64,000 nt of DNA from Ruania alkalisoli. Its GTDB lineage: Bacteria; Actinomycetota; Actinomycetes; Actinomycetales; Beutenbergiaceae. Below the pieces are notes generated by a model. That model searched no databases and was not told the origin of the DNA. It saw only the letters and a program-made list of their open reading frames with translations. Shown here one piece after another: positions 53,049 through 60,676 of this stretch. The stretch covers positions 1,583,581-1,647,580 of the forward strand of contig NZ_CP063169.1 in NCBI RefSeq assembly GCF_014960965.1, read 5' to 3'. How positions within the stretch are numbered: the stretch's first letter is position 1; each line of letters starts with the position of its first letter. The position numbers and the translations under genes are program-made.

Positions 53049-54268
53049 CGAGCTTGTTCGGCCTCGATCTGGCCGACCGCACCGTGCTGATCGCCGGTGG
53101 CGGTCCGGTCGCGGCTCGTCGCGCCCAGACGCTCGCGGACGAGGGGGCACTGCTGCGAGTCGTCGCACCGTACGTGTGCGAGGACTTGTCGGACCTGCTG
53201 CGTCTGATGCCCGACCGGGCGGAGTGGCTCGAGCGAGATGTCCAGGCATCCGACCTGGATGGGGTGTGGCTCGCGCTCGCCGCGACCGATTCGAAGGTCG
53301 CCAATGCCGATGTGGCGGTATGGGCCGAGCAGCACCGGGTGTTCTGCGTCAACGCCGGGGCCGCGCACGAGGGCACCGCCCGGACCCCGGCGACGACGCG
53401 CTCGGGAGACCTGCTGGTGGGGGTGGTCACCGACGTCTCACGCACCCCGGTGGGCGTTGGCGCGGATCCGCGCCGGGTGGCGTCGGTCCGGGATCAGATC
53501 GGGGACCTGCTGCGGGCGGGCGTCGATCAGCGCCGGCAGCGTCCTGCCACGGGGCAGGTGACGCTCGTGGGAGGGGGACCGGGCGCCGTCGACCTGCTGA
53601 CCATCCGGGGCCGGCAGGCCCTCGCACAAGCGGATGTGGTGGTCACTGACCGGCTCGGACCTGTGGACGTGCTCGCCGATCTCGCGCCCGGTGTCGAGGT
53701 CATCAACGTCGGAAAGACCCCCGGGCATCACCCGGTGCCGCAGCACGAGATCAACACCATCCTGGTGGAGCAAGCCCAGCGCGGGCGCCAGGTGGTCCGG
53801 CTCAAGGGCGGAGACCCGTTCGTCTTCGGGCGTGGTGGCGAAGAGGCCATCGCGTGCCGTGAGGCGGGTGTTCCGGTGCACGTGGTGCCGGGGATCAGCA
53901 GTGCACTGTCGGTGCCCGCGCTGGCGGGGATCCCGCTGACACATCGGGGGACATCGGCCTCCTTCCACGTGACGACTGGTCACGCGGGCCTCGACCGCGC
54001 CGCGGCAGTCGCTGTCGCCGAGGGGGCGACGCTGGTGGTGCTGATGGGTGTCTCGAAGCTGGCGACGATCGCGGCGCAGGCGGTGGAGGCGGGCGCGCGG
54101 GCGGACTGCCCGGTCGCAGTGGTCGAGCGTGGGTCCACGCCGCACGAGCGGATCACTCGTAGCACTCTGGAGCGCGTGGCCGACGAGGCCGGGCGAGTGG
54201 GGGTACGGGCGCCGGCGATCATCGTGATCGGGGACGTGGCCGACGAGGACAGGCTTGGGCCTACATGA
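53045..54268 (+). CDS. cysG: Uroporphyrinogen-III C-methyltransferase with precorrin-2 dehydrogenase domain
   Basis: 407 residues. N-terminal part (1-150) is the CysG-N/Met8-like NAD domain (LADRTVLIAGGGPVAARRA); C-terminal part (about 165-400) is SUMT (VTLVGGGPGAVDLLTIRG, RLKGGDPFVFGRGGEE, VVPGISSALSVPALAGIPLTHRG). It supplies sirohydrochlorin for NirB's sirohaem; iron insertion may be left to the CbiX protein encoded at 59001. Overlaps nirD and nnaR by four bases each. Confidence 0.94.
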   Translation: MTSLFGLDLADRTVLIAGGGPVAARRAQTLADEGALLRVVAPYVCEDLSDLLRLMPDRAEWLERDVQASDLDGVWLALAATDSKVANADVAVWAEQHRVFCVNAGAAHEGTARTPATTRSGDLLVGVVTDVSRTPVGVGADPRRVASVRDQIGDLLRAGVDQRRQRPATGQVTLVGGGPGAVDLLTIRGRQALAQADVVVTDRLGPVDVLADLAPGVEVINVGKTPGHHPVPQHEINTILVEQAQRGRQVVRLKGGDPFVFGRGGEEAIACREAGVPVHVVPGISSALSVPALAGIPLTHRGTSASFHVTTGHAGLDRAAAVAVAEGATLVVLMGVSKLATIAAQAVEAGARADCPVAVVERGSTPHERITRSTLERVADEAGRVGVRAPAIIVIGDVADEDRLGPT

Positions 54269-55401
54269 GCGAGGGTGAGTCCGTCCGCCCCAACCTGCAC
54301 CAGGTGATGGCCGGGTGTACCGTGCTGCTCACCGCCGACCGGCGCAAAGGCGAGCTGGCGGCGGCCCTGGAACGCCGTGGAGCGAATGTGCGGCACGCGC
54401 CGGCGCTGAGCATCACCTCGCATGTCGATGACGAGTTGCTGGTCGCGGACACGCGGCGGTTGATCGACGAACCACCGGATGTGGTGGTGGTGACCACCGG
54501 TATCGGCTTTCGCGGGTGGGTGGAGGCGGCGGATGCGCACGGCATCGCCGAGCCTTTCCTGGCGGTGTTGGAGAAGTCGCGGATCGTCGCTCGCGGGCCG
54601 AAGGCGCGTGGTGCCATTCAGGCGGCGGGCCTGACCGCGGACTGGGTGGCCGAGTCGGAGACGTCGGCAGAGATCGCGGATGTGCTGCTGGGGGAGGGTG
54701 TCGCCGGTTTACGGGTGGCTGTGCAGCACCACGGTGCCGGTGCCGACGGGCTCGATGTGGTGTTCGCCGAGGCCGGGGCCGAGGTATGCAGCCTGGTCGT
54801 CTACCGTTGGGGACCGCCGCCAGACCCGGTCGCCTTGCGGGACTCGGTGCATGCGGCGGCCGACGGCGAGATCGATGCGGTGGTCTTCACCTCGGCTCCC
54901 GGGGCGGAGGCGTGGCTGAGCGCTGCCGAGGCCGAAAGCGTGGACGCCGGTGTGCTGGCACGCTTCAAGGACTGGTCGATGCTGCCGGCCGCGGTCGGGC
55001 CGGTGACGGCTAAGCCGTTGGAGCACCGCGGTGTCACGCCGCTGCAGCCGGAGCGGGGTCGCCTGGGTGCCCTGGTGCGTGCGTTGGTGGCGCACTACGA
55101 GCATGCGGAGACCGTGGCCCTGTGCACCCCTGTCGGCGCGTTGCAGATCCGCTCCCGGGTCGCAGTGCTGGACGGGCAGGTGCTGCCGCTCTCGCCGAGC
55201 GGTATCGCGGTGCTGCGGCTTCTCGCCGCGTCCGCGGGCGGAGTGGTCTCCCGAGCGGACGTGCTCGCTGCCCTTCCTGGCGAGTCGACAGATCCGCATG
55301 CGGCTGAGGTCGCGATCGCCCGGCTGCGGGAGGCGGCAGGCAAGGAACTCATCAAGACCGTGGTCAAGCGTGGCTACCGGCTGGAGCTGACGTCCGCGTG
55401 A
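54265..55401 (+). CDS. nnaR: NnaR-type regulator: HemD-like domain fused to a winged-helix DNA-binding domain
   Basis: 378 residues. Residues about 15-265 resemble uroporphyrinogen-III synthase (VLLTADRRKGELAAALERRGANVRHAPAL; VVFTSAPGAEAWL). Residues about 285-378 are an OmpR-type winged helix (LPLSPSGIAVLRLLAASAGGVVSRADVLAAL ... HAAEVAIARLREAAG ... IKTVVKRGYRLEL). This fusion is the NnaR regulator of nitrate/nitrite assimilation described in actinomycetes, where it acts with GlnR. Being last in the nas-nir operon it may form an autoregulatory loop. Residual HemD activity is unknown. Confidence 0.88.
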   Translation: MSEGESVRPNLHQVMAGCTVLLTADRRKGELAAALERRGANVRHAPALSITSHVDDELLVADTRRLIDEPPDVVVVTTGIGFRGWVEAADAHGIAEPFLAVLEKSRIVARGPKARGAIQAAGLTADWVAESETSAEIADVLLGEGVAGLRVAVQHHGAGADGLDVVFAEAGAEVCSLVVYRWGPPPDPVALRDSVHAAADGEIDAVVFTSAPGAEAWLSAAEAESVDAGVLARFKDWSMLPAAVGPVTAKPLEHRGVTPLQPERGRLGALVRALVAHYEHAETVALCTPVGALQIRSRVAVLDGQVLPLSPSGIAVLRLLAASAGGVVSRADVLAALPGESTDPHAAEVAIARLREAAGKELIKTVVKRGYRLELTSA

Positions 55402-55439
55402 CCGTGTGGCACGACCGTGTGGCCCCGGTGATGGTCGCG

Positions 55440-55862
55440 TCAGCGGGGCGCTGGGGCTTTCGCGCGCGCCCGTGCTGTGAATGCGGCTGACCCGATGATG
55501 GCACCGACTCCGAACACCAGCAGTGCCCCGTTCACCAGGTCACCCCGCGGCGCGATGTAGGCATCCGTGAGCACCGGATCACCGTCGACCGACCACGTGC
55601 ACGTCAGGCGGGTAGGCATCGCTGCGAGGCGGGCATCGGCGAGGGAGAGCGAGGGCTTGCCCTCGATCGCTACCGGGATGGCGTCGGCACGGTTCGCGCA
55701 GATCAGTTCGGGTCCGGTCTTCAGCCCGGACAGGTAGGTGAGCGTGCCACCGAGGATTCCCAGGATGATCAGCACGGCTCCCACGGTACGAACCAGGCGT
55801 GCCACAGGATGCGGCTGCTGGTTGGCGATCAGGTCTCCCATGGCGCCCAGGTTCACATACAT
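55440..55862 (-). CDS. Small two-helix membrane protein of unknown function
   Basis: 140 residues. A hydrophobic helix at about 23-48 (LVRTVGAVLIILGILGGTLTYL) and another near the C-terminus (LVNGALLVFGVGAIIGSAAF) flank an external loop with two Cys (LICANR ... LTCTWS) that could form a disulfide. Not recognised. An ATG at 55841 is an equally possible start. Convergent with nnaR. Confidence 0.6.
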   Translation of the reverse strand: MYVNLGAMGDLIANQQPHPVARLVRTVGAVLIILGILGGTLTYLSGLKTGPELICANRADAIPVAIEGKPSLSLADARLAAMPTRLTCTWSVDGDPVLTDAYIAPRGDLVNGALLVFGVGAIIGSAAFTARARAKAPAPR

Positions 55863-55910
55863 GCCAGCGGCCCCGCAGAGCGTGGCTCGGCAGGGTCCGG
55901 GGCGGCACAG

Positions 55911-57623
55911 TCAGAATGGGGGAGGGTCGAGCCACTCATCGACCGCTGGCCGATTTGCTCTGGGCGCAGGGTCGACCTGCGTGTCGTAGATCTGCGTGCC
56001 GGAGGGCTGTGTGTTCGCTGCAGGTACCAAGCGTGCCGGATCCGAGATCGGTCGATCGGGTGGTTCCGCCCGGTCCCGGTGGGCGGCGTGTCCGCATGGG
56101 GTATCGGGTGCCGCATGGCTCGGGACACGGGTGGGGACCGCGAAGGTTCCGCGCCCGTCCACAAGCCACAACTCACCGCCGGGCGAGGTCCATAGGTACG
56201 TCCCGGGGGTGACCATCACGTAGGACCACGAGCCATGCGTCTTTGCTCGATGATGGCGACGACATAACGGCGCCAGATTGCACCCGCAGGTAGGCCCACC
56301 CTGCTCGAACGGGACGATGTGGTCGAGGTCGCAGGCCCGGGCGCGCCGAGTGCATGAAGGAAAGACACAGTGCGGGTCGCGCATGGCCACCTGGCGGCGC
56401 AGCCGGCCCGGAATCTCGTAGCACTCGGCCGGGTAGTGGCCGGCGAGATCGACCACGGGGCGTACCAACACCTTCGTTCCGGGTGAGCCGCACCAGGCCC
56501 TGATCTGCTCGGCCGAGACCGGCGAGCGCGTGTTCTCGCACCTGCCGACCGCACCTGAGCCGGGACCGGATTCGAGGGCGGGGTCGAGCGCCGGGTTGAG
56601 GGCGTCGACGCCCAGATGCAGGACGAGTTCGATCCTGCGCCCTGGGTCGCCCGGGACCGGGGCCCTCACGTCCAGGCTCCCGCCATTCGTGTCCGGTCGT
56701 TGGCCGTCAATGCCGGAGAGCTGCTCAACCACACCCTCGGGGCGGCTGACCGGTGGCGGACCGGCGGATTCCAGATCGCTCTCGGTGCGCTCGGCCGACG
56801 GCAGCGGCAGCATCAGATCCCTGCGCGCGATCTCACCCACAGCACGGGCACGGCGGGCGTCGAGGCTCTCAGTGCACCCGAGCGCCTGCAGCTGGGCGGC
56901 GCTCGCGGACACCGCGGCATCGAGGTCGAGCGCATCGGCCAGGTCGATCATGCCCTCGACGGCCGCGGTTCCTGCCGCGCCGATCAGGTCCGGTCCACCG
57001 GGTTCATCAAGGTGGATGTCGAAGTGCCGATGCTCGTCCGCCTCGCGCCGCCGTGCCTCGGCAGCCTCGGCGTCGAATCGGTCCAGTGCGGCAGCGACCG
57101 CGCGCTGCACCTGGGCTCCGGAGCAGGAACCGATGACCGGGGCGAGCTGGGCGTCGACCCAGGCTGCGCCGTCGGGAGGGAGGATCCGCGTGCTACGGGC
57201 GACTTCCCGTGCCCGCCACAGGCGCACCTGCCCGGACGAGACCCGGTCCCACAGGTGTGGCAACCGGAATGCGAGCTCGGTCACCTCCCCGACGTAGCCA
57301 CGTGCCGCATCCGGCGACATGCACAACGTGGCCGCGACCTCGCAGAACTCCAGATCCGGGACCAACGGAGCGCCCGGGCCCGCTAGCTGCATCGGTGCCT
57401 CCAGCCCGGCCAGCGCTGGTCGCTCGATCGGCTCGTCCGGCCCGATCACGCGCTCGGTCGACTCCGGACCGGCGTCGGGGATGGCGTGCTCGGCGACCCA
57501 GGCCACCACCAGCCGTGCCGTCTCCACCTCCCACGCCGACGCCGCAGTCCGGGCGTACCGCAACGACGACAGCACGCTCCGCGGCGCGTCTACCGCGGGT
57601 GCCAAGGGAGGTGTCGTCGTCAT
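55911..57623 (-). CDS. DUF222 (13E12-type) protein with HNH endonuclease domain
   Basis: 570 residues from the ATG at 57623. The long N-terminal helical region is DUF222-like (RYVGEVTELAFRLPHLWDRV-type segment, VQRAVAAALDRFDAEAAEARRREAD). The C-terminal HNH nuclease is MRDPHCVFPSCTRRARACDLDHIVPFEQGG, then CNLAPLCRRHHRAKTHG, with all zinc Cys and the catalytic DLDHIVP His. Such genes are multicopy in actinobacteria (the REP13E12 family) and often occur as stray insertions; their role is unclear. It separates the nas-nir operon from fgd and cbiX. Confidence 0.9.
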   Translation of the reverse strand: MTTTPPLAPAVDAPRSVLSSLRYARTAASAWEVETARLVVAWVAEHAIPDAGPESTERVIGPDEPIERPALAGLEAPMQLAGPGAPLVPDLEFCEVAATLCMSPDAARGYVGEVTELAFRLPHLWDRVSSGQVRLWRAREVARSTRILPPDGAAWVDAQLAPVIGSCSGAQVQRAVAAALDRFDAEAAEARRREADEHRHFDIHLDEPGGPDLIGAAGTAAVEGMIDLADALDLDAAVSASAAQLQALGCTESLDARRARAVGEIARRDLMLPLPSAERTESDLESAGPPPVSRPEGVVEQLSGIDGQRPDTNGGSLDVRAPVPGDPGRRIELVLHLGVDALNPALDPALESGPGSGAVGRCENTRSPVSAEQIRAWCGSPGTKVLVRPVVDLAGHYPAECYEIPGRLRRQVAMRDPHCVFPSCTRRARACDLDHIVPFEQGGPTCGCNLAPLCRRHHRAKTHGSWSYVMVTPGTYLWTSPGGELWLVDGRGTFAVPTRVPSHAAPDTPCGHAAHRDRAEPPDRPISDPARLVPAANTQPSGTQIYDTQVDPAPRANRPAVDEWLDPPPF

Positions 57624-57854
57624 GGTTCGACTCAACCATCGACCACTGACATTGAGCGTGGGTGGTGAGTCCGCGGGTGGGCCGAACTGCTACCCGGCGC
57701 TTTCGGGTGCCTGGTCCGCGCAGTCCAGAGGTGGTCCGACGACGAACCGTGGCCTCTAGCAATGCCGGGGGAGGCAATCCTCCAGCCGTCCTCGGGAAGG
57801 TGAGGGCCGCCGTCGGGGTTAGATTCGACATACCCCATCGAAAGGACGCACCCG

Positions 57855-58877
57855 ATGCTGCCCCTCACCCTCGGCTACAAGGCCTCCGCCGAACAGTTCG
57901 GCCCCCGTGAACTCGTCGAACTGGGCGTTGCTGCCGAGGCGCATGGCATGGATTCTGTCGCGATCAGTGACCACTTCCAGCCGTGGCGGCATGAGGGAGG
58001 TCACGCCCCGTTCTCGCTCGCATGGATGGCGGCGGTCGGGGAGCGCACCGAGCGAATCACGATCGGCACCTCCGTCATGACGCCCACGTTCCGGTACAAC
58101 CCGGCCGTACTCGCTCAGGCGTTCGCCACGATGGGCATGCTCTACCCCGGCCGGATCATGCTCGGCGTCGGCTCCGGGGAGGCCCTGAACGAGATTGCCA
58201 CCGGCTTCCAGGGCCCAGGGGACCAGCAGTGGCCGGAGTTCAAGGAGCGCTTCGCCCGCCTGCGCGAGGCGGTCCGGCTGATGCGGGCGCTCTGGTCGGG
58301 GGAGCGGGTGGACTTCGACGGCGAGTACTACTCCACCCACGGCGCCAGCATCTACGACACCCCCGATGGCGGCATCCCGGTCTACATCGCCGCCGGTGGC
58401 CCGATGGTCGCCCGCTACGCCGGGCGAGCCGGGGATGGGTTCATCTGCACCTCCGGCAAGGGGATGGACCTCTACACCGAGAAGCTCCTGCCCGCGGTGG
58501 CCGAAGGTGCCGCAAAGGCCGAGCGCGACGCCGAGCAGATCGACAGGATGATCGAGATCAAGATCTCCTATGACACCGACCCCGAGCTCGCGCTGGAGAA
58601 CACCCGGTTCTGGTCCCCGCTCTCCCTCAGCGCCGAGCAGAAGCACTCCATCAACGACCCGATCGAGATGGAGCGCGCCGCCGATGCCCTGCCGATCGAG
58701 CAGATCGCAAAGCGGTGGATCGTCGCCTCCGACCCCGACGACGCCGTGGAGCAGGCGCTCGCCTACCGTCGCATCGGGTTCAACCATCTCGTCTTCCACG
58801 CCCCGGGCCACGACCAGCGGCGCTTCCTCGAGCTGTTCGAGCGCGACCTGGCGCCGCGGTTGCACGCCGCTGAGTGA
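57855..58877 (+). CDS. fgd: F420-dependent glucose-6-phosphate dehydrogenase
   Basis: 340 residues. Luciferase-like TIM barrel that oxidises glucose-6-P with cofactor F420. Family signatures: [63 protein letters not shown]. The His40-type base lies in SDHFQPW and the phosphate-binding residues in the KISYDTD/KHSI region. GAAAGGA precedes the ATG. It implies the host makes F420. Confidence 0.93.
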   Translation: MLPLTLGYKASAEQFGPRELVELGVAAEAHGMDSVAISDHFQPWRHEGGHAPFSLAWMAAVGERTERITIGTSVMTPTFRYNPAVLAQAFATMGMLYPGRIMLGVGSGEALNEIATGFQGPGDQQWPEFKERFARLREAVRLMRALWSGERVDFDGEYYSTHGASIYDTPDGGIPVYIAAGGPMVARYAGRAGDGFICTSGKGMDLYTEKLLPAVAEGAAKAERDAEQIDRMIEIKISYDTDPELALENTRFWSPLSLSAEQKHSINDPIEMERAADALPIEQIAKRWIVASDPDDAVEQALAYRRIGFNHLVFHAPGHDQRRFLELFERDLAPRLHAAE

Positions 58878-58903
58878 GCGCGCCGCCACACCGCGAGACG
58901 GAT

Positions 58904-58941
58904 GTAACACGGCCGTCACTGCCTCGCCCGGATGTGGAAAC
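58904..58941 (+). promoter_or_regulatory. Putative GlnR box upstream of cbiX
   Basis: GTAAC (58904-58908), six bases, GTCAC (58915-58919), six bases, GCCCG (58926-58930), six bases, GAAAC (58937-58941). First and last half-sites are perfect and the spacing is exactly that of GlnR boxes; the two middle half-sites are weak. A TATCGT -10-like hexamer begins exactly 10 bases downstream, the same geometry as at narK. Confidence 0.65.
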
Positions 58942-58951
58942 CTGAGGGTCC

Positions 58952-58971
58952 TATCGTCACGTTCGTGACGA
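58952..58971 (+). promoter_or_regulatory. cbiX -10 box and overlapping inverted repeat
   Basis: TATCGT at 58952-58957 fits TAnnnT. TCGTCACG (58954-58961) and CGTGACGA (58964-58971) form a perfect 8-bp inverted repeat with a TT loop over the expected transcription start, as at narK where an inverted repeat occupies the same place. Confidence 0.5.
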
Positions 58972-59000
58972 CCACCGATGTGGCTCCACCCGAGGACCCG

Positions 59001-59717
59001 ATGATCACCGACCAGCCGCTAGCGACCCCACCGGTGCTGCTCGCGTGCTCGCACGGGACGTCCTCTCCGGCCGGGCAGCGGGCGATCGAAGCGTTGGTGG
59101 AGGTCGTCGCCACCCGTGCGCCGGAGCTTCCCGTCTCCGCTGCATTCGTGGACGTGCAGGATCCGGACGTTCCCTCCACGCTCGACGCGCTCGGAGAGTC
59201 TCAGGTGCAGGTGGTGCCGCTGCTGCTCTCGGCCGGCTATCACGTGCACGTCGACCTCGCCGAGGCCGTGGAGGGCCGTGACCACGCTCGCGTCACCGGT
59301 GCGTTAGGCCCCGATTCCCGGCTGGTGCGTCTGCTCGCACGCCGCCTGCACGAGGCGGGGCTGCGCGAGGAGGATGCCGTGGTGCTCGCTGCTGCCGGAT
59401 CGTCCAACACCAGCGCTGTGGCGGACTGCCGGCATGTGGGGGAGGAACTGGCCGCCACGCTGGGCCGCCGGGTCACCACGGCGTTTCTCTCCGCGGCACA
59501 GCCGCGCCTTCCCGACGCCGTAACCCAGGCCCGTAGCCGCCTCACCTCACCCAGTGCCCGGGTGGTGGTGGCCACCTACCTCCTCGCGCCGGGATACTTC
59601 GCCGATCTCGCAGCCGCCTCGGGAGCCGATGTGGTCACCCCGCCGCTGCTTACCGACGACGAACCCCCTGCCACCGAGCTGGTCGAGATCGTGCTTGACC
59701 GGTACCGGGGTCGCTGA
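59001..59717 (+). CDS. Sirohydrochlorin chelatase (CbiX/SirB-like)
   Basis: 238 residues from the ATG at 59001 (GAGGA upstream). A GTG at 58965, which would be nearly leaderless from the proposed promoter, is an alternative; the ATG at 58932 overlaps the GlnR box and is unlikely. Two CbiX-like halves: PPVLLACSHGTSSPAGQRAI with the metal His in ACSHGT, VVPLLLSAGYHVHVD with the second His pair, and a degenerate repeat (VVLAAAGSSNTSAV ... ATYLLAPGYFAD). Inserts iron into sirohydrochlorin to make sirohaem for NirB. The GlnR box upstream ties it to the nir operon. Confidence 0.88.
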   Translation: MITDQPLATPPVLLACSHGTSSPAGQRAIEALVEVVATRAPELPVSAAFVDVQDPDVPSTLDALGESQVQVVPLLLSAGYHVHVDLAEAVEGRDHARVTGALGPDSRLVRLLARRLHEAGLREEDAVVLAAAGSSNTSAVADCRHVGEELAATLGRRVTTAFLSAAQPRLPDAVTQARSRLTSPSARVVVATYLLAPGYFADLAAASGADVVTPPLLTDDEPPATELVEIVLDRYRGR

Positions 59718-59723
59718 GCAGTC

Positions 59724-60659
59724 TCACTCGACCCGCAGCACGACCTTTCCGGTCGTGGATCCGGATTCGACCGCCTCATGCGCGGCGGCCGCCTGATTCC
59801 ACGGCAGCACCCGGTCGATGATCACCTCGAACCGGCCCTCGGTGAGGAGCCGGGCCACCTCCTCGAGCGCATACCAGGCACGCCCCTCCGACCCGTCGGA
59901 GACGATCGCATCCGTCTCGCCGGAGAAGTCGGCGATGGTCACCACCCGGCGCGCATCGCCGGTCAGCTCGATCAGCTCCGCAGCCGCGCCCTTCCCTGCC
60001 AGGTCTGCGCCCAGCAGCTGGTCCGCCGCGAGCCGAGCGTCGTCGAGTCCAGCCTCCTCGAGCACCGCCCGCACCCGGCCGGCCAGCCCCGGACCGTAGG
60101 TTGTCGGCAGCCCACCCAGGCGACGCACCAGCTCGTGTTTCCGCTCCGAGGCGGTGCCCACTACGTGCAGGCCACGGGCAGCGGCCAGCTGTACCAGCGC
60201 CGTCCCGACGCCGCCGGAGGCACCGTCGACCACCAGCACCTGGCCCTCCTGCGCGCTCAGTGCCTGCAGAATGCGCGCCGCTGTCTCGGCCACGGTCACC
60301 ACAGCGGCCCCCTGCTCACTGGAGACGCCCTCCGGAGTGCGCCAGAACGCCGTCAGGGTGGCGTGCTCGGCCGTGACGGAGGTCCCGGCGCCGAACACGC
60401 GCTGGCCGATCTCATACCCCTGCACGCCCTCACCGATCTCGTCCACCACTCCGGCGGCGTCGAAGCCCGGGATGCGCGGGGCACGCAGCAGCCGCCCGGG
60501 CTTGGCCATCGCTCCCGAGCGCAGGGTGGCGTCGATGGGGTTCACTGCCGCCGCCTCGACGGCGATACGCACCTCACCGGGACCGGCGTGCGGCTCGTCC
60601 GCCTCACCCAGGGTCAAGACGTCAGGTCCACCGAAAGTGTCGTACTGAAGTGCGCGCAC
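59724..60659 (-). CDS. Zinc-independent quinone oxidoreductase (MDR superfamily)
   Basis: 311 residues; GTG start with GGAG upstream. Medium-chain dehydrogenase fold: MRALQYDTFGGPDVL, AAAVNPIDATLRSG, PGFDAAGVVDEIGEGV, and the NADPH-binding VDGASGGVGTALVQLA. The catalytic-zinc ligands of alcohol dehydrogenases are missing, so an NADPH:quinone or enal reductase is likely. It begins 17 bp after valS and may be its co-transcribed neighbour. Confidence 0.9.
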   Translation of the reverse strand: MRALQYDTFGGPDVLTLGEADEPHAGPGEVRIAVEAAAVNPIDATLRSGAMAKPGRLLRAPRIPGFDAAGVVDEIGEGVQGYEIGQRVFGAGTSVTAEHATLTAFWRTPEGVSSEQGAAVVTVAETAARILQALSAQEGQVLVVDGASGGVGTALVQLAAARGLHVVGTASERKHELVRRLGGLPTTYGPGLAGRVRAVLEEAGLDDARLAADQLLGADLAGKGAAAELIELTGDARRVVTIADFSGETDAIVSDGSEGRAWYALEEVARLLTEGRFEVIIDRVLPWNQAAAAHEAVESGSTTGKVVLRVE

Positions 60660-60676
60660 GAGAAGCTCCGATCTCG

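Noticed and set aside
55911-57623. HNH protein as part of a restriction or defence system
   Set aside because: No methylase, helicase or other defence partner nearby; DUF222-HNH genes are common stand-alone repeats in actinobacteria.
58932-59000. ATG at 58932 as start of the chelatase
   Set aside because: It lies inside the putative GlnR box and upstream of the proposed -10, and has no ribosome-binding site.
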